Origin: Pseudacidovorax sp.
Lineage (GTDB): Bacteria > Pseudomonadota > Gammaproteobacteria > Burkholderiales > Burkholderiaceae_C
Length of the DNA stretch: 64,000 nucleotides
Assembly: GCF_017991995.1 (NCBI RefSeq)
Contig: NZ_JAGOPN010000011.1
Coordinates: 1-64,000 of the forward strand
Direction of reading: 5' to 3'
Shown here: in pieces, positions 44,605 through 56,714 of the stretch
How the letters are laid out: each line of letters begins with the position of its first letter
Numbering within the stretch: position 1 is the first letter of the stretch
Notes under the pieces: generated by a model
Seen by the model: only the letters and a program-made list of their open reading frames with translations
Told to the model about the DNA's origin: nothing
Database searches by the model: none
Program-made: the position numbers and the translations under genes

Positions 44605-45483
44605 TCAGACCGGCCGACGCTGCGGGCCCGGCACCGGGCCGGGGCGGGGTGCCGGCATGTCGGCGCTGCCCGAGAGCACGTCCTGCAGGGCCTGCGGCGA
44701 GGCGCCGAGGCGGGTGGCCTCCAGCGCCGTGCCCAGCGGGCCGCGGGTGCCCCAGCCCTGCGCATACAGCGGCGCGCCGGGTTGCAGCAGGCCGCCGATC
44801 ATGCGGCCGACGTGCGGGGGAAAGCGCACGATGGTGCCGTCCTGCAGCAGTACGCCGTTGACGTCGCCGCGGCCGGTGGACAGCACCCGGGCGATGCGGC
44901 CTCCGGCGTCCATCGCGGCCAGGGCGCCCATGGCGCGCGGTGCGGGCGGCACGGCGCCCGGCGCCGGTGGCTGGTCGACCACCGTGCGACCCCGCGCGCC
45001 GATCTGCTGCGCCTGCAGCACGCCGCCGTCGGTGGCACGCCAGCCGCTCACGTCGATGCGCTCACCGGGCTGGGCCAGGGCCGTCAGCTCGGCCGACAGG
45101 TGGGGCGGAAAGCTTACCTGCGTGCCGTCCTGCAGCAGCAGGCCGTCGGCTTCCCCGTTGGGGTTGATCAGCCAGCGGGCCAGCGTGCCCGACACGGTGG
45201 CCTGGGTCTGGGCGGGAGGCGGCAGGCCCATCGGCCCGGCCACCGGCACCGGCCGAGGCTCAGGCAGGGGCGCCGCCAGCGCGCCGGGCCGCGCCTCGGG
45301 CATGGGCGCAGGCAGGGCACCAGCGCGCGGTGCGGCCATGGGTCGCGGCGCCGCATCGGTCATCGGAAACACGGGCGCGGCGGGCGGCACCGGTTGTAGC
45401 GCCGGCTGGGCGCCCGCGATGCCGGAGGCGACGACGAGGCCGGCGAGCAGGCCGGCGCGAAGGGGGAATCGAGTCAAGGTCAT
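44605..45483 (-). CDS. secreted protein with two tandem beta-rich modules
   Basis: 292 residues with a signal peptide (about 1-25, SGIAGAQ), a Pro/Ala-rich linker (26-92), then two modules: about 95-150 (GLLLQDGTQVSFPPHLS, LAQPGERIDVSGWR) and 190-246 (GVLLQDGTIVRFPPHVG, LLQPGAPLYAQGWG). A Pro-rich tail follows. I find no known family. The shared LLQDGTxVxFPPH core suggests that the modules bind a common ligand or metal in the periplasm. AGGAG precedes the ATG, and a sigma-54-like promoter lies 33-48 bases upstream. Confidence 0.72.
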   Translation of the reverse strand: MTLTRFPLRAGLLAGLVVASGIAGAQPALQPVPPAAPVFPMTDAAPRPMAAPRAGALPAPMPEARPGALAAPLPEPRPVPVAGPMGLPPPAQTQATVSGTLARWLINPNGEADGLLLQDGTQVSFPPHLSAELTALAQPGERIDVSGWRATDGGVLQAQQIGARGRTVVDQPPAPGAVPPAPRAMGALAAMDAGGRIARVLSTGRGDVNGVLLQDGTIVRFPPHVGRMIGGLLQPGAPLYAQGWGTRGPLGTALEATRLGASPQALQDVLSGSADMPAPRPGPVPGPQRRPV

Positions 45484-45515
45484 GGAAGGCTCCTGTTGAC
45501 GGATGCCTGACCTGT

Positions 45516-45531
45516 CCCAAAAGACGTGCCA
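45516..45531 (-). promoter_or_regulatory. candidate sigma-54 promoter
   Basis: On the minus strand, TGGCAC (45531-45526) is followed at correct -24/-12 spacing by TTGGG (45520-45516). The -24 GG is perfect; the -12 element has GG where GC is usual. It points into the module-protein/MFS operon and lies just downstream of a sigma-54-dependent activator gene. Confidence 0.55.
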
Positions 45532-45594
45532 GCCGCGCTTGCCTTGCAGATCAAGGACTTGGCTGCGGGTGGGCGCCGTGGGTTGGCCGCGTGG

Positions 45595-45627
45595 CGGACA
45601 GCGGCTGTCCGGGAACAGGACAGCGGC
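45595..45627. promoter_or_regulatory. candidate activator binding site (UAS)
   Basis: CGGACAG-CGG-CTGTCCG (45595-45611) is a perfect 7-bp-arm dyad. GGACAGCGGC occurs at 45596-45605 and again at 45618-45627, a 22-base (two-turn) spacing. The site lies about 65-110 bases upstream of the predicted sigma-54 promoter, the usual position for an NtrC-type enhancer. Confidence 0.5.
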
Positions 45628-45639
45628 CTGCGCGTGGCG

Positions 45640-46976
<1,337 letters not shown>

Positions 46977-46992
<16 letters not shown>

Positions 46993-48425
46993 GGCATCTC
47001 CAGGATGAAGCGGGCGCCGGGCGCGCCGGGCTCGTGGCGCAGTTCGCCGCCATGGGCAAAGGCGACCTCGCGCGCCAGCGCCAGGCCCAGGCCGGTGCCG
47101 TCGGCCCGGCCGGTTCCGAAGGGTTCGAAGAGGCGGCTGCGCAGCGCCTCCGGCACGCCCTCGCCGTCGTCGCTCACGGTCAGGACGAGCTGGCCGCGGT
47201 CGGCGTCATGGCGCGCCGAGATCCGCACCTGACCGCCGGGGCTGCGGGCGTGGCGCACGGCGTTGTCCAGCAGGTTATCCACGGCGCGGGCCAGGTGCAT
47301 GGGATCGAACACGGCGCGATCGGGTGCGCCCTCGGTCAGCACCAGCCGCACCTGGCGGGACGCGGCCCCCGCGCCGGCCGCGGCCAGGCGCTCGTCCAGC
47401 CAGGCGGGCAGGTCGACCGGCCGTGGCTTGAGGTCCAGCGGCTGCACCAGCGCCAGCAGGCTCTGCACCACGGCATCGAGCCGGTCGATCTGGCCCACGA
47501 TGGTCTGCAGCGCCCGGCCCTGGGTCGCCGGGTCGCCGGCCAGCGCGTTCTCCGCCTTCAGGCGCATGGCGGCGATGGGGTTGCGTATCTCATGGGCCAC
47601 GGCCGAGCTCATGCGGCCCAGCGCCGCCAGGCGCATGTCGCGGCTGCGCTGGGCCTGCGCCTCGCGGGCGGCGGCGCGGGCTTCCTCAAAGCGGCCGGCG
47701 AAGCCGTTGTAGCTGGCGACGATGCGGTCCAGCTCGTCCAGGCCGGTGCGGGGCAGCCGGGGCATGGCGTCGGCGGGCGCCGCGGCCAGGGCCCCTTCAA
47801 GCCGCCGCAGCCGTGCCTGCCCGCGGTAGAGCAGCCAGCCGAGCCACAGCCCGGAGAAGACGATGGCCGCCACCAGCGCGGCGATGCCAGCGCGCAGGCC
47901 GCCCTCGGCCGCCACCGCGCCCAGCTGCGTGCGCGTCATGGTCCAGGCCGAGGCGCCACCCACGTTCAAGGGGCAGGCGGCCACGATCAGCAGCTCGCGG
48001 CTGCCGCGCACCTGCTGGGTCTGGGCGCGGCCGGTGTCCACCGCCTGGCGCGCCAGCTGTTCGAGCAGTGGACGCTCCGCGGGCGGCACGTCGGTCTTCA
48101 CGCCGGCGCCCTCGTAGGTGGGATAGGCATAGCCCAGCATGCCGCCAGCGCGGCTCCACACGCCGCCCTCCACATAGGGCGCCTCGGTCAGCACGAGCTG
48201 CAGCAGCACGCGCGCGAGGTCGGTCTGGAGTACGGGCGCGGGCGGGGCCGACTGGGCGTAGCGCTGGGCCAGCTGTTCGCAGGCCTGCTCGACCCGGGCG
48301 CGGCCCACCTTCATCTGCATGGCGGGGCTCAGCCGGTACAGGCCCAGGAGCACCACCCCGAGCAGCAGGCAGACGGCGATGAGCAGCGCCCAGAAAACGG
48401 CAAGTTGCAGGCGCAGCGATCGCAT
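46977..48425 (-). CDS. sensor histidine kinase, NtrB/ZraS-like organisation
   Basis: 482 residues: TM1 about 7-30, a periplasmic sensor of about 145 residues (31-177), TM2 about 178-200, a HAMP-like region, a dimerisation domain with His278 (SSAVAHEIRNPIAAM), and an ATPase domain (DNLLDNAVRHA, DDGEGV, GTGLGLALA). The periplasmic domain contains YVEGGVWSRAGGMLGYAYPTYEGAG, with no known sensor match that I can name. It is the cognate partner of the overlapping NtrC-type regulator. Confidence 0.93.
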
Positions 48426-48559
48426 GAAGAGGGCAGGGGCGGGGCGGCAGGCTGAAGGGCGCGCCAGTATGCGCGAGGCCTACCGCCCGTCCGAATGGCC
48501 CTACATGCTCCGGGCTCGTCAGACGCTGGTGAGGCAGAACGTCGTACAAACCGCCGCCC

Positions 48560-50185
48560 ATGTTGTCGTTCGAACTCTCCCCGCCCCGCGGATCCGCGTC
48601 GCCCGCCGCACCCGCATTGCCTGCGCAGCTGCCGCGCGGCGCCGTGCCGCTCGTGCTGTTGGCCCTCGTGCTGCTGTGGGCCCTTCCGCCGGTACTGGCC
48701 TACCAGTCGCCGCCGTGGGACAACGTGGAAGAGCTGTTCTGGGCCCAGCGCTTCCAGTGGGGCTACTACAAGCACCCGCCGCTGCCCACCTGGATCATGG
48801 CGGTGCTGGTGCGCCTGGCGGGACCTGAGCCCTGGCTGACCTATGTGGCGGGCGTGGGCTGCGGGGCGGGCGCCCTCTATCTGCTGTGGCGCTGGGCGCG
48901 CGAATGCATGCCGCCGCAGCGCGCGCTGCTGGCCGTGGTGCTGGCCTCGCTGGTGGCCTACCACCTGCCGCGGACCGTGGTCTTCAACCACAACACCGTG
49001 CAGCTGCTGCCCCTGGCCGGCTACTGGTGGATGCTGTGGCGCACCCTGTGCCGGGCCGACGCGAAGCCGCGGCACTGGATCGCGCTGGGCGTGTTCGCGG
49101 CCCTTTCGCTGCTGACCAAGTACAGCGCGGTGGTGCAGTTCGCCGTCGGCGCGCTGCTGCTGATGCAGGCGGGCCGCTGGCGCGAGCCGCGCATCTGGCG
49201 CGGCCTGGGCCTGGCGATGATCGTGGCGCTGGTGCTGCTGGCGCCCCACCTGTACTGGGCCCTGACCCACACGGACCAGACGCTGGGCTATGCCGCCGCA
49301 TCGATGGAGGCCCGTGGACACCGACCCCACCGGACGCTGCAGCTGCGCCAGCAGCTGGGCATGCAGATCGGGCGGCTGCTGCCGATGCTGGTGGTGGTCG
49401 CGCTCGCCTGCGTGCTGCGGCCGCGGACCGCCACGCCACCGGTGCCGACCGGGCCCCAGCCGACCGCGGCGATCCAGGCCGCGGACCGGCGCTTCCTGGC
49501 CTGGGCGGCCTTCGGGCCGGTGGTGCTGGTGCTGGCCGCCATCACCCTGCTGGGCACCAGGGCGCATGGCCACTGGTTCACCACCTTCTTCCTGCCGCTG
49601 CCGCTGTGGCTGGCCATGGTGGTGCCGGGGCTGGAGGCGGAGCACTGGCGTCGCCGCCGGTGGGGTGTGCTGCTGGGCGCGGCAGCCCTGTTCCATGTCA
49701 TGGCGGCCATGGGCGGTGCCTGGGCCGAAGGCGGCGGCGAGGCCCGGCGCGGCCACATCACCCGCGGCAGCCTGCCCTCGCAGCAGATCGCTGACCGGCT
49801 GCAGCAGATCTGGCACGCCCGGGTGCCCGATCGGCCGCTGCCCATGCTCGTCGGCGATACCTGGTTCGGCGGTGCCGTCGCCTTGAAAATGGGCCCCGCG
49901 GTGCAGCTGTGGATCGATGGCGAGGAACGCACCTCGCCCTGGATCGAACCCGGCGCACTGGAGCGCGGCGGCGGCATGGTCGTCATCCTCGACACGCAGC
50001 CCTTCCAGTCCGAATGGCCCACGCTGGAGACGCGGCTGGCCCAGGCCGACTGTCAGGGCCGCATCGAGCTCCCCTGGGCCGAGGGAAGTGCGAGGACCGT
50101 GTCGATGCGCTGGGGCCTGGTGCTGCCGCATGAGCAGTCGGCAACCGGCGATCGCTGCGCCTCCGTCGCGGCCGCGCGCGGGTAG
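48560..50185 (+). CDS. GT39/ArnT-like membrane glycosyltransferase
   Basis: 541 residues with about ten membrane helices in the first 400 residues and a soluble C-terminal part. The first extracytoplasmic loop holds PPWDNVEELFWAQRFQWGYYKHPPLPTW, which carries the acidic residue and HPPL motif of the PMT/ArnT superfamily. Such enzymes transfer a sugar from a polyprenyl-phosphate donor to lipid A, protein or a wall polymer outside the membrane. The gene is divergent from the sensor kinase across 134 bases and convergent with the cbb operon. Confidence 0.85.
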   Translation: MLSFELSPPRGSASPAAPALPAQLPRGAVPLVLLALVLLWALPPVLAYQSPPWDNVEELFWAQRFQWGYYKHPPLPTWIMAVLVRLAGPEPWLTYVAGVGCGAGALYLLWRWARECMPPQRALLAVVLASLVAYHLPRTVVFNHNTVQLLPLAGYWWMLWRTLCRADAKPRHWIALGVFAALSLLTKYSAVVQFAVGALLLMQAGRWREPRIWRGLGLAMIVALVLLAPHLYWALTHTDQTLGYAAASMEARGHRPHRTLQLRQQLGMQIGRLLPMLVVVALACVLRPRTATPPVPTGPQPTAAIQAADRRFLAWAAFGPVVLVLAAITLLGTRAHGHWFTTFFLPLPLWLAMVVPGLEAEHWRRRRWGVLLGAAALFHVMAAMGGAWAEGGGEARRGHITRGSLPSQQIADRLQQIWHARVPDRPLPMLVGDTWFGGAVALKMGPAVQLWIDGEERTSPWIEPGALERGGGMVVILDTQPFQSEWPTLETRLAQADCQGRIELPWAEGSARTVSMRWGLVLPHEQSATGDRCASVAAARG

Positions 50186-50276
50186 TTGGCCCGGGCCTGC
50201 CGCGGCAGCGGGACGCGGCCCTTTGGTGATCCGCCTGGAATCCTGCGACTGCCCGAAGCGCCTGCCCCGTCCCGCT

Positions 50277-51275
50277 CTAGATCCTGGACGCCATGCCCGC
50301 GCATCCAAAGGCCTCGAAGCGTTCGGCACACAGGTCCCGGGCTGCGATGAGGGCAGCACTCAGGAATCTGCGCGGGTCGAACTCGTCGGGCCTGTTCGCC
50401 ATCGCCCGCCGCATCGCGCCCGTCATGGCCAGGCGGATGTCGGTGTCGATGTTGATCTTGCGCACACCGTGGCGGATGCCTTCCTGGATCTCCTCCACCG
50501 GCACGCCGTAGGTCTCCTTGATGTCGCCGCCATGTTCGCGGATGACGGCGAGCCACTGCTGCGGTACGGACGACGAGCCGTGCATCACCAGGTGCGTGTT
50601 CGTGATGCGCGCGTGGATGGCTTTGATTCGGTCGATGGCGAGGATGTCGCCCGTCGGCTTGCGGCTGAACTTGTAGGCGCCATGCGAGGTGCCGATGGCG
50701 ATGGCCAGCGCGTCCACGCCGGTGCGGGCGACGAAGTCGGCGGCCTGCTCGGGGTCGGTCAGCAGTTGCTCGTGGGTCAGCTGCCCTGCGGCGCCGACGC
50801 CATCCTCCTCGCCCGCGGTGCCGGACTCCAGCGACCCCAGGCAGCCGAGTTCGCCCTCCACCGACACGTCCACCGCATGCGCCATCTCGACGACGCGGCG
50901 CGTCACGGCCACGTTGTAGTCGTAGGGCGCGGGCGTCTTCGCGTCCTCCAGCAGCGAGCCGTCCATCATCACGCTCGTGAAGCCCGAACGGATGGACTGC
51001 ATGCACACGGCGGGGCTGGCGCCATGGTCCTGGTGCAGCACGATGGGCAGGCGCGGGTACATCTCTGCGGCGGCCTCCACCATCTTGCGAAGGAAGGGCT
51101 CGCCCGCGTAGCTGCGTGCGCCGGCCGAGGCCTGCAGGATGACCGGGCTGTCGGTCGCGTGGGCGGCCTGCATGATGGCCTGGATCTGCTCCAGGTTGTT
51201 CACGTTGAAGGCGGGCACGCCGTAGCGGTGCTCGGCCGCATGGTCGAGCAGGCGGCGCAGGGAGATCATGGGCAT
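50277..51275 (-). CDS. cbbA: class II fructose/sedoheptulose-bisphosphate aldolase, C-terminally short
   Basis: 332 residues of the cbb-type class II aldolase. Zinc ligands and active-site segments are present: [62 protein letters not shown]. It catalyses the aldol steps of the Calvin cycle. The protein stops at [10 protein letters not shown], where homologues such as Cupriavidus CbbA run about 15-20 residues further; no remnant of that tail is readable in any downstream frame. The last gene of the cbb operon. Confidence 0.9.
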   Translation of the reverse strand: MPMISLRRLLDHAAEHRYGVPAFNVNNLEQIQAIMQAAHATDSPVILQASAGARSYAGEPFLRKMVEAAAEMYPRLPIVLHQDHGASPAVCMQSIRSGFTSVMMDGSLLEDAKTPAPYDYNVAVTRRVVEMAHAVDVSVEGELGCLGSLESGTAGEEDGVGAAGQLTHEQLLTDPEQAADFVARTGVDALAIAIGTSHGAYKFSRKPTGDILAIDRIKAIHARITNTHLVMHGSSSVPQQWLAVIREHGGDIKETYGVPVEEIQEGIRHGVRKINIDTDIRLAMTGAMRRAMANRPDEFDPRRFLSAALIAARDLCAERFEAFGCAGMASRI

Positions 51276-51298
51276 CGGGGGCTCCTTGGGGGTCGGTG

Positions 51299-53323
51299 TC
51301 AGTCGAGGTGAGATGGGACGAGGGCGCGGGCGCGTGCGGCCACGGCCTCGGCGGTGAGGCCGAAGAGCCGGAACAGCTCGCCCGCCGGCGCGGATTCGCC
51401 GAAGCGGTCGAGGCCCACCACGTCGCCGTGCTCGCCGACGTACTTCCACCACAGGCCCGTGCTGCCCGCCTCCACGGCCAGGCGCGGCAGGTGGCGGGGG
51501 ATGACGTCATGGCGCCAGGCGGCGTCCTGGCGGTCGAACACGTTCAGGCAGGGCAGTGACACGACGCGCGCCGGGAGGCCGGCGTCGACGAGCAGCGCGG
51601 CGGCGGCGAGCGCGATGCCGACCTCCGAGCCGCTGGCCAGCAGCGCGAGGCGCTCGCCATCGGGCTGGCGCAGCACGTAGCCGCCGCGGGCGATGTCGTC
51701 CAGCCGCGCGCGGCCGTCGCCGGCATGGGGCAGCGCCTGGCGGGACAGCAGCAGGGCGCTCGGGCCGTCCGCGCGGCGCATGGCCTCGCGCCAGGCGACG
51801 GCCGTCTCGGTCGCGTCGGCCGGCCGCCAGACGTTGAGGCCGGGGATGAGTCGCAGGCTGGACGCATGCTCCACCGGCTGGTGGGTGGGGCCGTCCTCGC
51901 CCAGGCCGATGGAGTCGTGCGTGTACACATGCACGACCGGCAGCTTCATCAGTGCCGCCATGCGCACCGCGTTGCGGGCGTAGTCCGAGAAAGCGAGGAA
52001 GGTGCCGCCGAAGGCCCGGTAGCCGCCGTGCAGCGCGACGCCGTTCATGAGGGCCGCCATGCCGAACTCGCGAACGCCGTAGTGCACGTGGTTGCCGGTG
52101 CCCGTGCCCTTCAGCGCACGGTGGCCGGCCCAGTCGGTCAGGTTCGATCCCGTCAGGTCGGCCGAGCCGCCGAGCAGCTCGGGCGTGGCGGGGCCGAGCG
52201 CCAGCAGCACATCCTGCGAGGCCTTGCGCGTGGCCACGGCGGCGGCCCGGGATTCGGCAGCCGCGCAGGCCTGCCCGAGGGCTTCCTCGGCTTGCGTGCC
52301 CAGCGGCGCGCGCCGGGGCTGGCGGCGCTGCAGCTCGCGGGCGAGGTCGGGGTAGGCGAGGGCGTAAGCGGTGAAGCGCTCGCGCCAGGCGGCGTTCAGC
52401 GCCGCGCCGCGCTCGCGGGCCGACCAGGCCTCGCGCAGCTCATCCGGCACCTCGAAGGGCGCGGCCGTCCAGCCCAGCGCCGCCCGCGTCAGCGCGATCT
52501 CCTTGGCGCCCAGCGCCTCGCCATGCACCTTGGCCGTGCCGGCGCGGTTGGGCGAGCCCTTGCCGATGGTGGTGCGGCAGCAGATCAGCACGGGCTTGTC
52601 GGCCGCGTGCGCGGTGGCGATGGCGCGGTCCAGCGCGTCGACGTCGTGGCCGTCCACGCCGCGCAGCACGTTCCAGCCATAGGCCTCGAAGCGGCCGGGC
52701 GTGTCGTCGCCGAACCAGCCCCTGACGTCGCCGTCGATGGAGATGCCGTTGTCGTCGTAGAAGGCGACGAGCTTGTGCAGCCGCCAGGTGCCGGCCAGCG
52801 AACAGGCCTCGTGGCTCAGGCCCTCCATCAGGCAGCCGTCGCCGAGGAAGACGTAGGTGCGATGGTCGACGACCGCGTGGCCGGGGCGGTTGAACTCGTC
52901 GGCCAGCAGCTTCTCGGCCAGCGCCATGCCCACCGCATTGGCAATGCCCTGGCCCAGCGGGCCGGTCGTCGTCTCCACGCCCGGCGTGACGTCGACCTCG
53001 GGGTGGCCGGGCGTCCTGCTGTGCAGCTGACGGAAGCGCTTGATCTCGTCCATCGGCAGCTCGTAGCCGCTCAGGTGCAGCAGCGCGTACAGCAGCATGG
53101 AGCCGTGGCCGTTGGACAGCACGAAGCGGTCGCGGTCGGGCCAGGCGGGGTCGGCCGGGTCGTGGCGCAGGTGGTGGCGCCACAGGGCTTCGGCGATGTC
53201 GGCCATGCCCATGGGCATGCCGGGGTGGCCGCTGTGGGCGGCCTGCACCGCGTCGACGGCGAGCATGCGCAGCGCGTTCGCGCATTGCTGGCGCAGGGTG
53301 CGGGAGGGCAGGTCGTTCTTCAT
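51299..53323 (-). CDS. cbbT: transketolase
   Basis: 674 residues, full length. The thiamine diphosphate motif [32 protein letters not shown] and the N-terminal [24 protein letters not shown] are intact, as is [21 protein letters not shown] in the pyrimidine domain. In this operon it makes the pentose-forming two-carbon transfers of the Calvin cycle. It lies 10 bases after cbbP and 23 before cbbA; the cbbG and cbbK genes found here in Cupriavidus are absent. Confidence 0.96.
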   Translation of the reverse strand: MKNDLPSRTLRQQCANALRMLAVDAVQAAHSGHPGMPMGMADIAEALWRHHLRHDPADPAWPDRDRFVLSNGHGSMLLYALLHLSGYELPMDEIKRFRQLHSRTPGHPEVDVTPGVETTTGPLGQGIANAVGMALAEKLLADEFNRPGHAVVDHRTYVFLGDGCLMEGLSHEACSLAGTWRLHKLVAFYDDNGISIDGDVRGWFGDDTPGRFEAYGWNVLRGVDGHDVDALDRAIATAHAADKPVLICCRTTIGKGSPNRAGTAKVHGEALGAKEIALTRAALGWTAAPFEVPDELREAWSARERGAALNAAWRERFTAYALAYPDLARELQRRQPRRAPLGTQAEEALGQACAAAESRAAAVATRKASQDVLLALGPATPELLGGSADLTGSNLTDWAGHRALKGTGTGNHVHYGVREFGMAALMNGVALHGGYRAFGGTFLAFSDYARNAVRMAALMKLPVVHVYTHDSIGLGEDGPTHQPVEHASSLRLIPGLNVWRPADATETAVAWREAMRRADGPSALLLSRQALPHAGDGRARLDDIARGGYVLRQPDGERLALLASGSEVGIALAAAALLVDAGLPARVVSLPCLNVFDRQDAAWRHDVIPRHLPRLAVEAGSTGLWWKYVGEHGDVVGLDRFGESAPAGELFRLFGLTAEAVAARARALVPSHLD

Positions 53324-53333
53324 GACGTGCTCC

Positions 53334-54212
53334 TCAGGCGGCCAGCAGGTTGCGGCGCCGCTCCACCAGCCGCAGGATCATCGGCGTGAAGATCAGCTGC
53401 ATGGCCAGCTCCATCTTGCCGCCCGGCACCACCAGCGTGTTGGCGCGCGACATCCACGAGTCGTGCAGCATGCTGAGCAGGTAGGGGAAGTCGAAGCCGC
53501 GCGGGTTGGCGAAGCGGATGACGACCAGGCTCTCGTCGGCCGTCGGGATGGTGCGCGCGATGAAGGGGTCGGAGGTGTCGACGACGGGCACGCGCTGGAA
53601 GTTGATGTGGGTGCGCGTGAACTGCGGGCAGATGTAGTGCACGTACTCGTGCATGCGGCGCAGGATCACGTCGGTGACGGCCTCGGTGGAATAGCCGCGG
53701 GTGCTGCGGTCGCGATGGATCTTCTGGATCCACTCCAGGTTGATGACGGGCACGACGCCGATCAGCAGGTCCACGAAGCGGGCCACGTCGACCTTGTCGG
53801 TCGTCACGCCGCCGTGCAGGCCTTCGTAGAACAGCAGGTCGCTGGCCGGCAGCGGCTCCCAGGCGGTGAAGGTGCCCGGCGGCTGCTTGTAGGGCGCCGC
53901 CTCCTCCTCGTTGTGCAGGTATTTGCGGCTCTGGCCCTGGCCGGTCTCGGCGTAGCTGCGGAAGAGCTCCTGCAGCTCGTCGAAGAGGTTGGCGCTCTCG
54001 CCGAAATGGCTGAAGTGCGGCTGGTCGTTCTTCTCGGCCTCGGCCATGGCGGCCTTCATGGCCTGGCGGTCGTGGCGGTGGAAGCTGTCACCCTCGATGA
54101 GGGCGGCGGCCACGCCTTCGCGGCGGAAGATGTTCTCGAAGGTGCGCGTCACCGACGTGGTGCCCGCGCCGGAGGAGCCGGTGATGGCGATGATGGGGTG
54201 CTTGGCGGACAT
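53334..54212 (-). CDS. cbbP: phosphoribulokinase
   Basis: 292 residues of the bacterial (class I) enzyme. The P-loop ITGSSGAGTTSV (about 10-21), EGDSFHRHDR with the catalytic aspartate region, and YYEGLHGG-like FYEGLHGGV are visible. It phosphorylates ribulose 5-phosphate to ribulose 1,5-bisphosphate for RuBisCO. The gene lies between fructose bisphosphatase and transketolase genes, as in other betaproteobacterial cbb operons. Confidence 0.97.
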   Translation of the reverse strand: MSAKHPIIAITGSSGAGTTSVTRTFENIFRREGVAAALIEGDSFHRHDRQAMKAAMAEAEKNDQPHFSHFGESANLFDELQELFRSYAETGQGQSRKYLHNEEEAAPYKQPPGTFTAWEPLPASDLLFYEGLHGGVTTDKVDVARFVDLLIGVVPVINLEWIQKIHRDRSTRGYSTEAVTDVILRRMHEYVHYICPQFTRTHINFQRVPVVDTSDPFIARTIPTADESLVVIRFANPRGFDFPYLLSMLHDSWMSRANTLVVPGGKMELAMQLIFTPMILRLVERRRNLLAA

Positions 54213-54236
54213 GGGGGTTCCCGTTGCGTGGCTGGG

Positions 54237-55310
54237 TCAGGCGTTGGCGGCGAAGAGGCCGCGCCGGCCGAAGAGGGGCGAGTCGTAGCTCTGCGCCGGC
54301 TCCTCGGCGTGGTAGGTCTCGATGCGCTGCACCTCCTGCGCCGAGCCGAAGACGAAGCCGATGCGCTGGTGCAGGGCGTCAGGCTGCACGTCCATCAGCC
54401 GGCGCCGTCCCGTGCTGGCGCGCCCGCCCGCCTGCTCGACGAGGAAGGAGATGGGGTTGGCCTCGTAGAGCAGGCGCAACCGCCCGGCGCGCGCCGGGTC
54501 CTTGCTGTCGCGGGGGTAGAGGAACACGCCGCCGCGCATCAGGATGCGGTGGGTCTCGGCCACGAGGGAGGCGATCCAGCGCATGTTGAAGTCGTCGCCG
54601 CGGGGGCCCGCCTGGCCGGCCAGGCATTCGTCCACGTAGCGCTTGACGGCTGGCTCCCAGAAGCGGCTGTTGGACGCGTTGATCGCGAACTCGCGCGTGC
54701 GCTCCGGCAGCCTGAGGTCGGGGTGGCTCAGCACCCATTCGCCGAGCTGCGGGTCCAGCGTGAAGGCGTGGGTGCCGCGGCCCAGCGTCAGCACGAGCAT
54801 GGTCGACGGGCCGTAGATGGCATAGCCCGCGCACACCTGGCGGCTGCCGGGCTGCAGGAAGTCCTCGGGCTGCGGGTCCTCACCCGGCGTGGCGGCGCGC
54901 AGCACCGAGAAGATGCTGCCCACCGACACGTTGACGTCGATGTTGGACGAGCCGTCCAGCGGGTCGAAGAGCAGCAGGTATTTGCCGCGCGGGTGCTGGG
55001 GCGGCAGCGAATACGGTGCTTCCAGTTCCTCGGACAACATGCCAGCGAGATGTCCGCCCCATTCGCTGGCGCGCAGGAACATGTCGTTGGCCAGCACGTC
55101 CAGCGTCTTCTGCTCCTCGCCCTGCACGTTGCCGGTGCCGGCGCTGCCGAGCACGCCGGCCAGCGCGCCGTAGGCCACCTTGCGGGCGATGGCCTTGCAG
55201 GCGAGCGACACGTCGGTGATGAGCGCGTTGAGGTCGCCGGTGGCGTCGGGGTGGCGGCGGCGCTCCTCGATGAGGAACTGGGTGAGGGTGGAACGGCCTC
55301 CGGTGGGCAT
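54237..55310 (-). CDS. cbbF: class I fructose-1,6-bisphosphatase
   Basis: 357 residues. The metal-site motifs are present: [31 protein letters not shown], and [39 protein letters not shown]. It releases phosphate from fructose (and probably sedoheptulose) bisphosphate. AGGAG precedes the ATG at 55310; an in-frame ATG 18 codons upstream lacks support. Confidence 0.96.
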   Translation of the reverse strand: MPTGGRSTLTQFLIEERRRHPDATGDLNALITDVSLACKAIARKVAYGALAGVLGSAGTGNVQGEEQKTLDVLANDMFLRASEWGGHLAGMLSEELEAPYSLPPQHPRGKYLLLFDPLDGSSNIDVNVSVGSIFSVLRAATPGEDPQPEDFLQPGSRQVCAGYAIYGPSTMLVLTLGRGTHAFTLDPQLGEWVLSHPDLRLPERTREFAINASNSRFWEPAVKRYVDECLAGQAGPRGDDFNMRWIASLVAETHRILMRGGVFLYPRDSKDPARAGRLRLLYEANPISFLVEQAGGRASTGRRRLMDVQPDALHQRIGFVFGSAQEVQRIETYHAEEPAQSYDSPLFGRRGLFAANA

Positions 55311-55326
55311 GGGGGTCTCCTTGGAT

Positions 55327-56022
55327 TTAGGGAATCGATGCGGTGTCGGGCTGCAGGCGGGCAATCAGTTCGATCAGATCGCGCGGGGCGTCGACGCGCC
55401 AGACGTCGCCGCCCAGCGGCGCCGTCAGCTCGCCATAACCCCAGCTCACCCAGGCGGCGCGGCTGCCGGCGGCGCGGGCGGCGCGCAGGTCCGCCGGGCC
55501 GTCGCCCACCATCAGCAGCTCGGTGGTGGGCAGGCCCAGGCGCTGCGCCGCCTGCTCGATCAGCAGCGGCGACGGCTTGCGCTGCGCCAGGGTGTCGGCG
55601 CCATGGACGGCCGCGAAATACGCGAGCAGCCCCGCCCCTTCCAGCACGGCGCGTGCCAGCGGCGTGGGCTTGTTGGTGACGACCACCAGCGGGCAGGCGT
55701 CCGCCAGCGCCCGCAGCACCGCGGCGATGCCGGGGTAGGGCAAGCCCTGGGCCGACGGGTCCTGCAGCGTGGCCTCGTCGAAGTCGCGTCGCAGCCGCCA
55801 GGCCAGCGTCGCGGGGTTGACGTCGTCGAGCGCCGAGGCGCGCAAAGCCCGTTGAACGAGGGCGTCCGGACCGTCGCCGATCCAGCCGCGCACGGTGGCG
55901 GCGTCGAAGGCCATGAGGCCGGCGTTCATCAGTGCGGCGTTCAGCGCCAGGGCGACGCCGGCGGCGCTGTCCACCAGCGTGCCGTCCAGGTCGAAGGCGA
56001 TGGCCTGGATCCGTGGCTTCAT
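55327..56022 (-). CDS. cbbZ: phosphoglycolate phosphatase
   Basis: 231 residues of the HAD superfamily: motif [15 protein letters not shown], motif [13 protein letters not shown], motif III lysine in [12 protein letters not shown], motif [18 protein letters not shown]. In the cbb setting it removes 2-phosphoglycolate formed by RuBisCO oxygenation. Its ATG overlaps the epimerase stop by 4 bases. The operon order (Z between E and F) differs from that of Cupriavidus. Confidence 0.92.
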   Translation of the reverse strand: MKPRIQAIAFDLDGTLVDSAAGVALALNAALMNAGLMAFDAATVRGWIGDGPDALVQRALRASALDDVNPATLAWRLRRDFDEATLQDPSAQGLPYPGIAAVLRALADACPLVVVTNKPTPLARAVLEGAGLLAYFAAVHGADTLAQRKPSPLLIEQAAQRLGLPTTELLMVGDGPADLRAARAAGSRAAWVSWGYGELTAPLGGDVWRVDAPRDLIELIARLQPDTASIP

Positions 56023-56714
56023 GCCGGTCCTCCGGCGGCTTCGTTCCGCAGCGCGGCGATGCTGCGGCGGTAGTCCCCGCCGCTGAAGACGGCCGAGCCG
56101 GCGACGACGGTGTCCGCCCCCGCCGCCACGACGCGGCGGATGTTGCGCACGTTCACGCCGCCGTCCACCTCCAGCCAGATGTCGCGGCCGCTGGCGTCGA
56201 GGCGCTTTCGCAGCAGCTCGATCTTGGGCAGGCTGCTCTCGATGAAGGCCTGGCCGCCGAAGCCGGGGTTGACCGACATCAGCAGCACGAGGTCCAGCCT
56301 TTCCATCACATGGTCGATCAGGTGCAGCGGCGTGGCCGGGTTCAGGGCCAGGCCCGCCTTCATGCCCAGCGACCGGATCAGCTGCAGCGTGCGGTCCACG
56401 TGCAGGCTGGCCTCGGGGTGGAAGGTGACGAGGCTGGCGCCGGCCTCGGCGAACAGGGGAATCAGCGCGTCCACCGGCTGCACCATCAGGTGCACGTCGA
56501 TGGGCACGGCGCTGCCGTCGGCCCGGCGGCAATGCGGCGCGATGGCCTGGCAGACCATCGGGCCGACGGTCAGGTTGGGCACGTAGTGGTGGTCCATCAC
56601 GTCGAAATGGATGAGGTCGGCGCCGGCGTCGATGACGGCGCGCACCTCCTCGCCCAGGCGGGCGAAGTCGGCGGACAGCAGGCTGGGTGCGATGCGCAGG
56701 ATGGCAGTGCTCAT
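56019..56714 (-). CDS. cbbE: ribulose-phosphate 3-epimerase
   Basis: 231 residues of the (beta/alpha)8 epimerase with zinc and catalytic motifs [47 protein letters not shown] and EVDGGVN. It interconverts xylulose and ribulose 5-phosphate. Four-base overlaps with both cbbY (start) and cbbZ (stop) show tight translational coupling. Confidence 0.96.
   Translation of the reverse strand: MSTAILRIAPSLLSADFARLGEEVRAVIDAGADLIHFDVMDHHYVPNLTVGPMVCQAIAPHCRRADGSAVPIDVHLMVQPVDALIPLFAEAGASLVTFHPEASLHVDRTLQLIRSLGMKAGLALNPATPLHLIDHVMERLDLVLLMSVNPGFGGQAFIESSLPKIELLRKRLDASGRDIWLEVDGGVNVRNIRRVVAAGADTVVAGSAVFSGGDYRRSIAALRNEAAGGPA

Noticed and set aside
50186-50276. GC-rich palindromes between the GT39 gene and cbbA as a bidirectional terminator
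   Set aside because: CTGCCGCGGCAG and GGCCCGGGCC are short and have no adjacent T tract; at this GC content such palindromes are expected.
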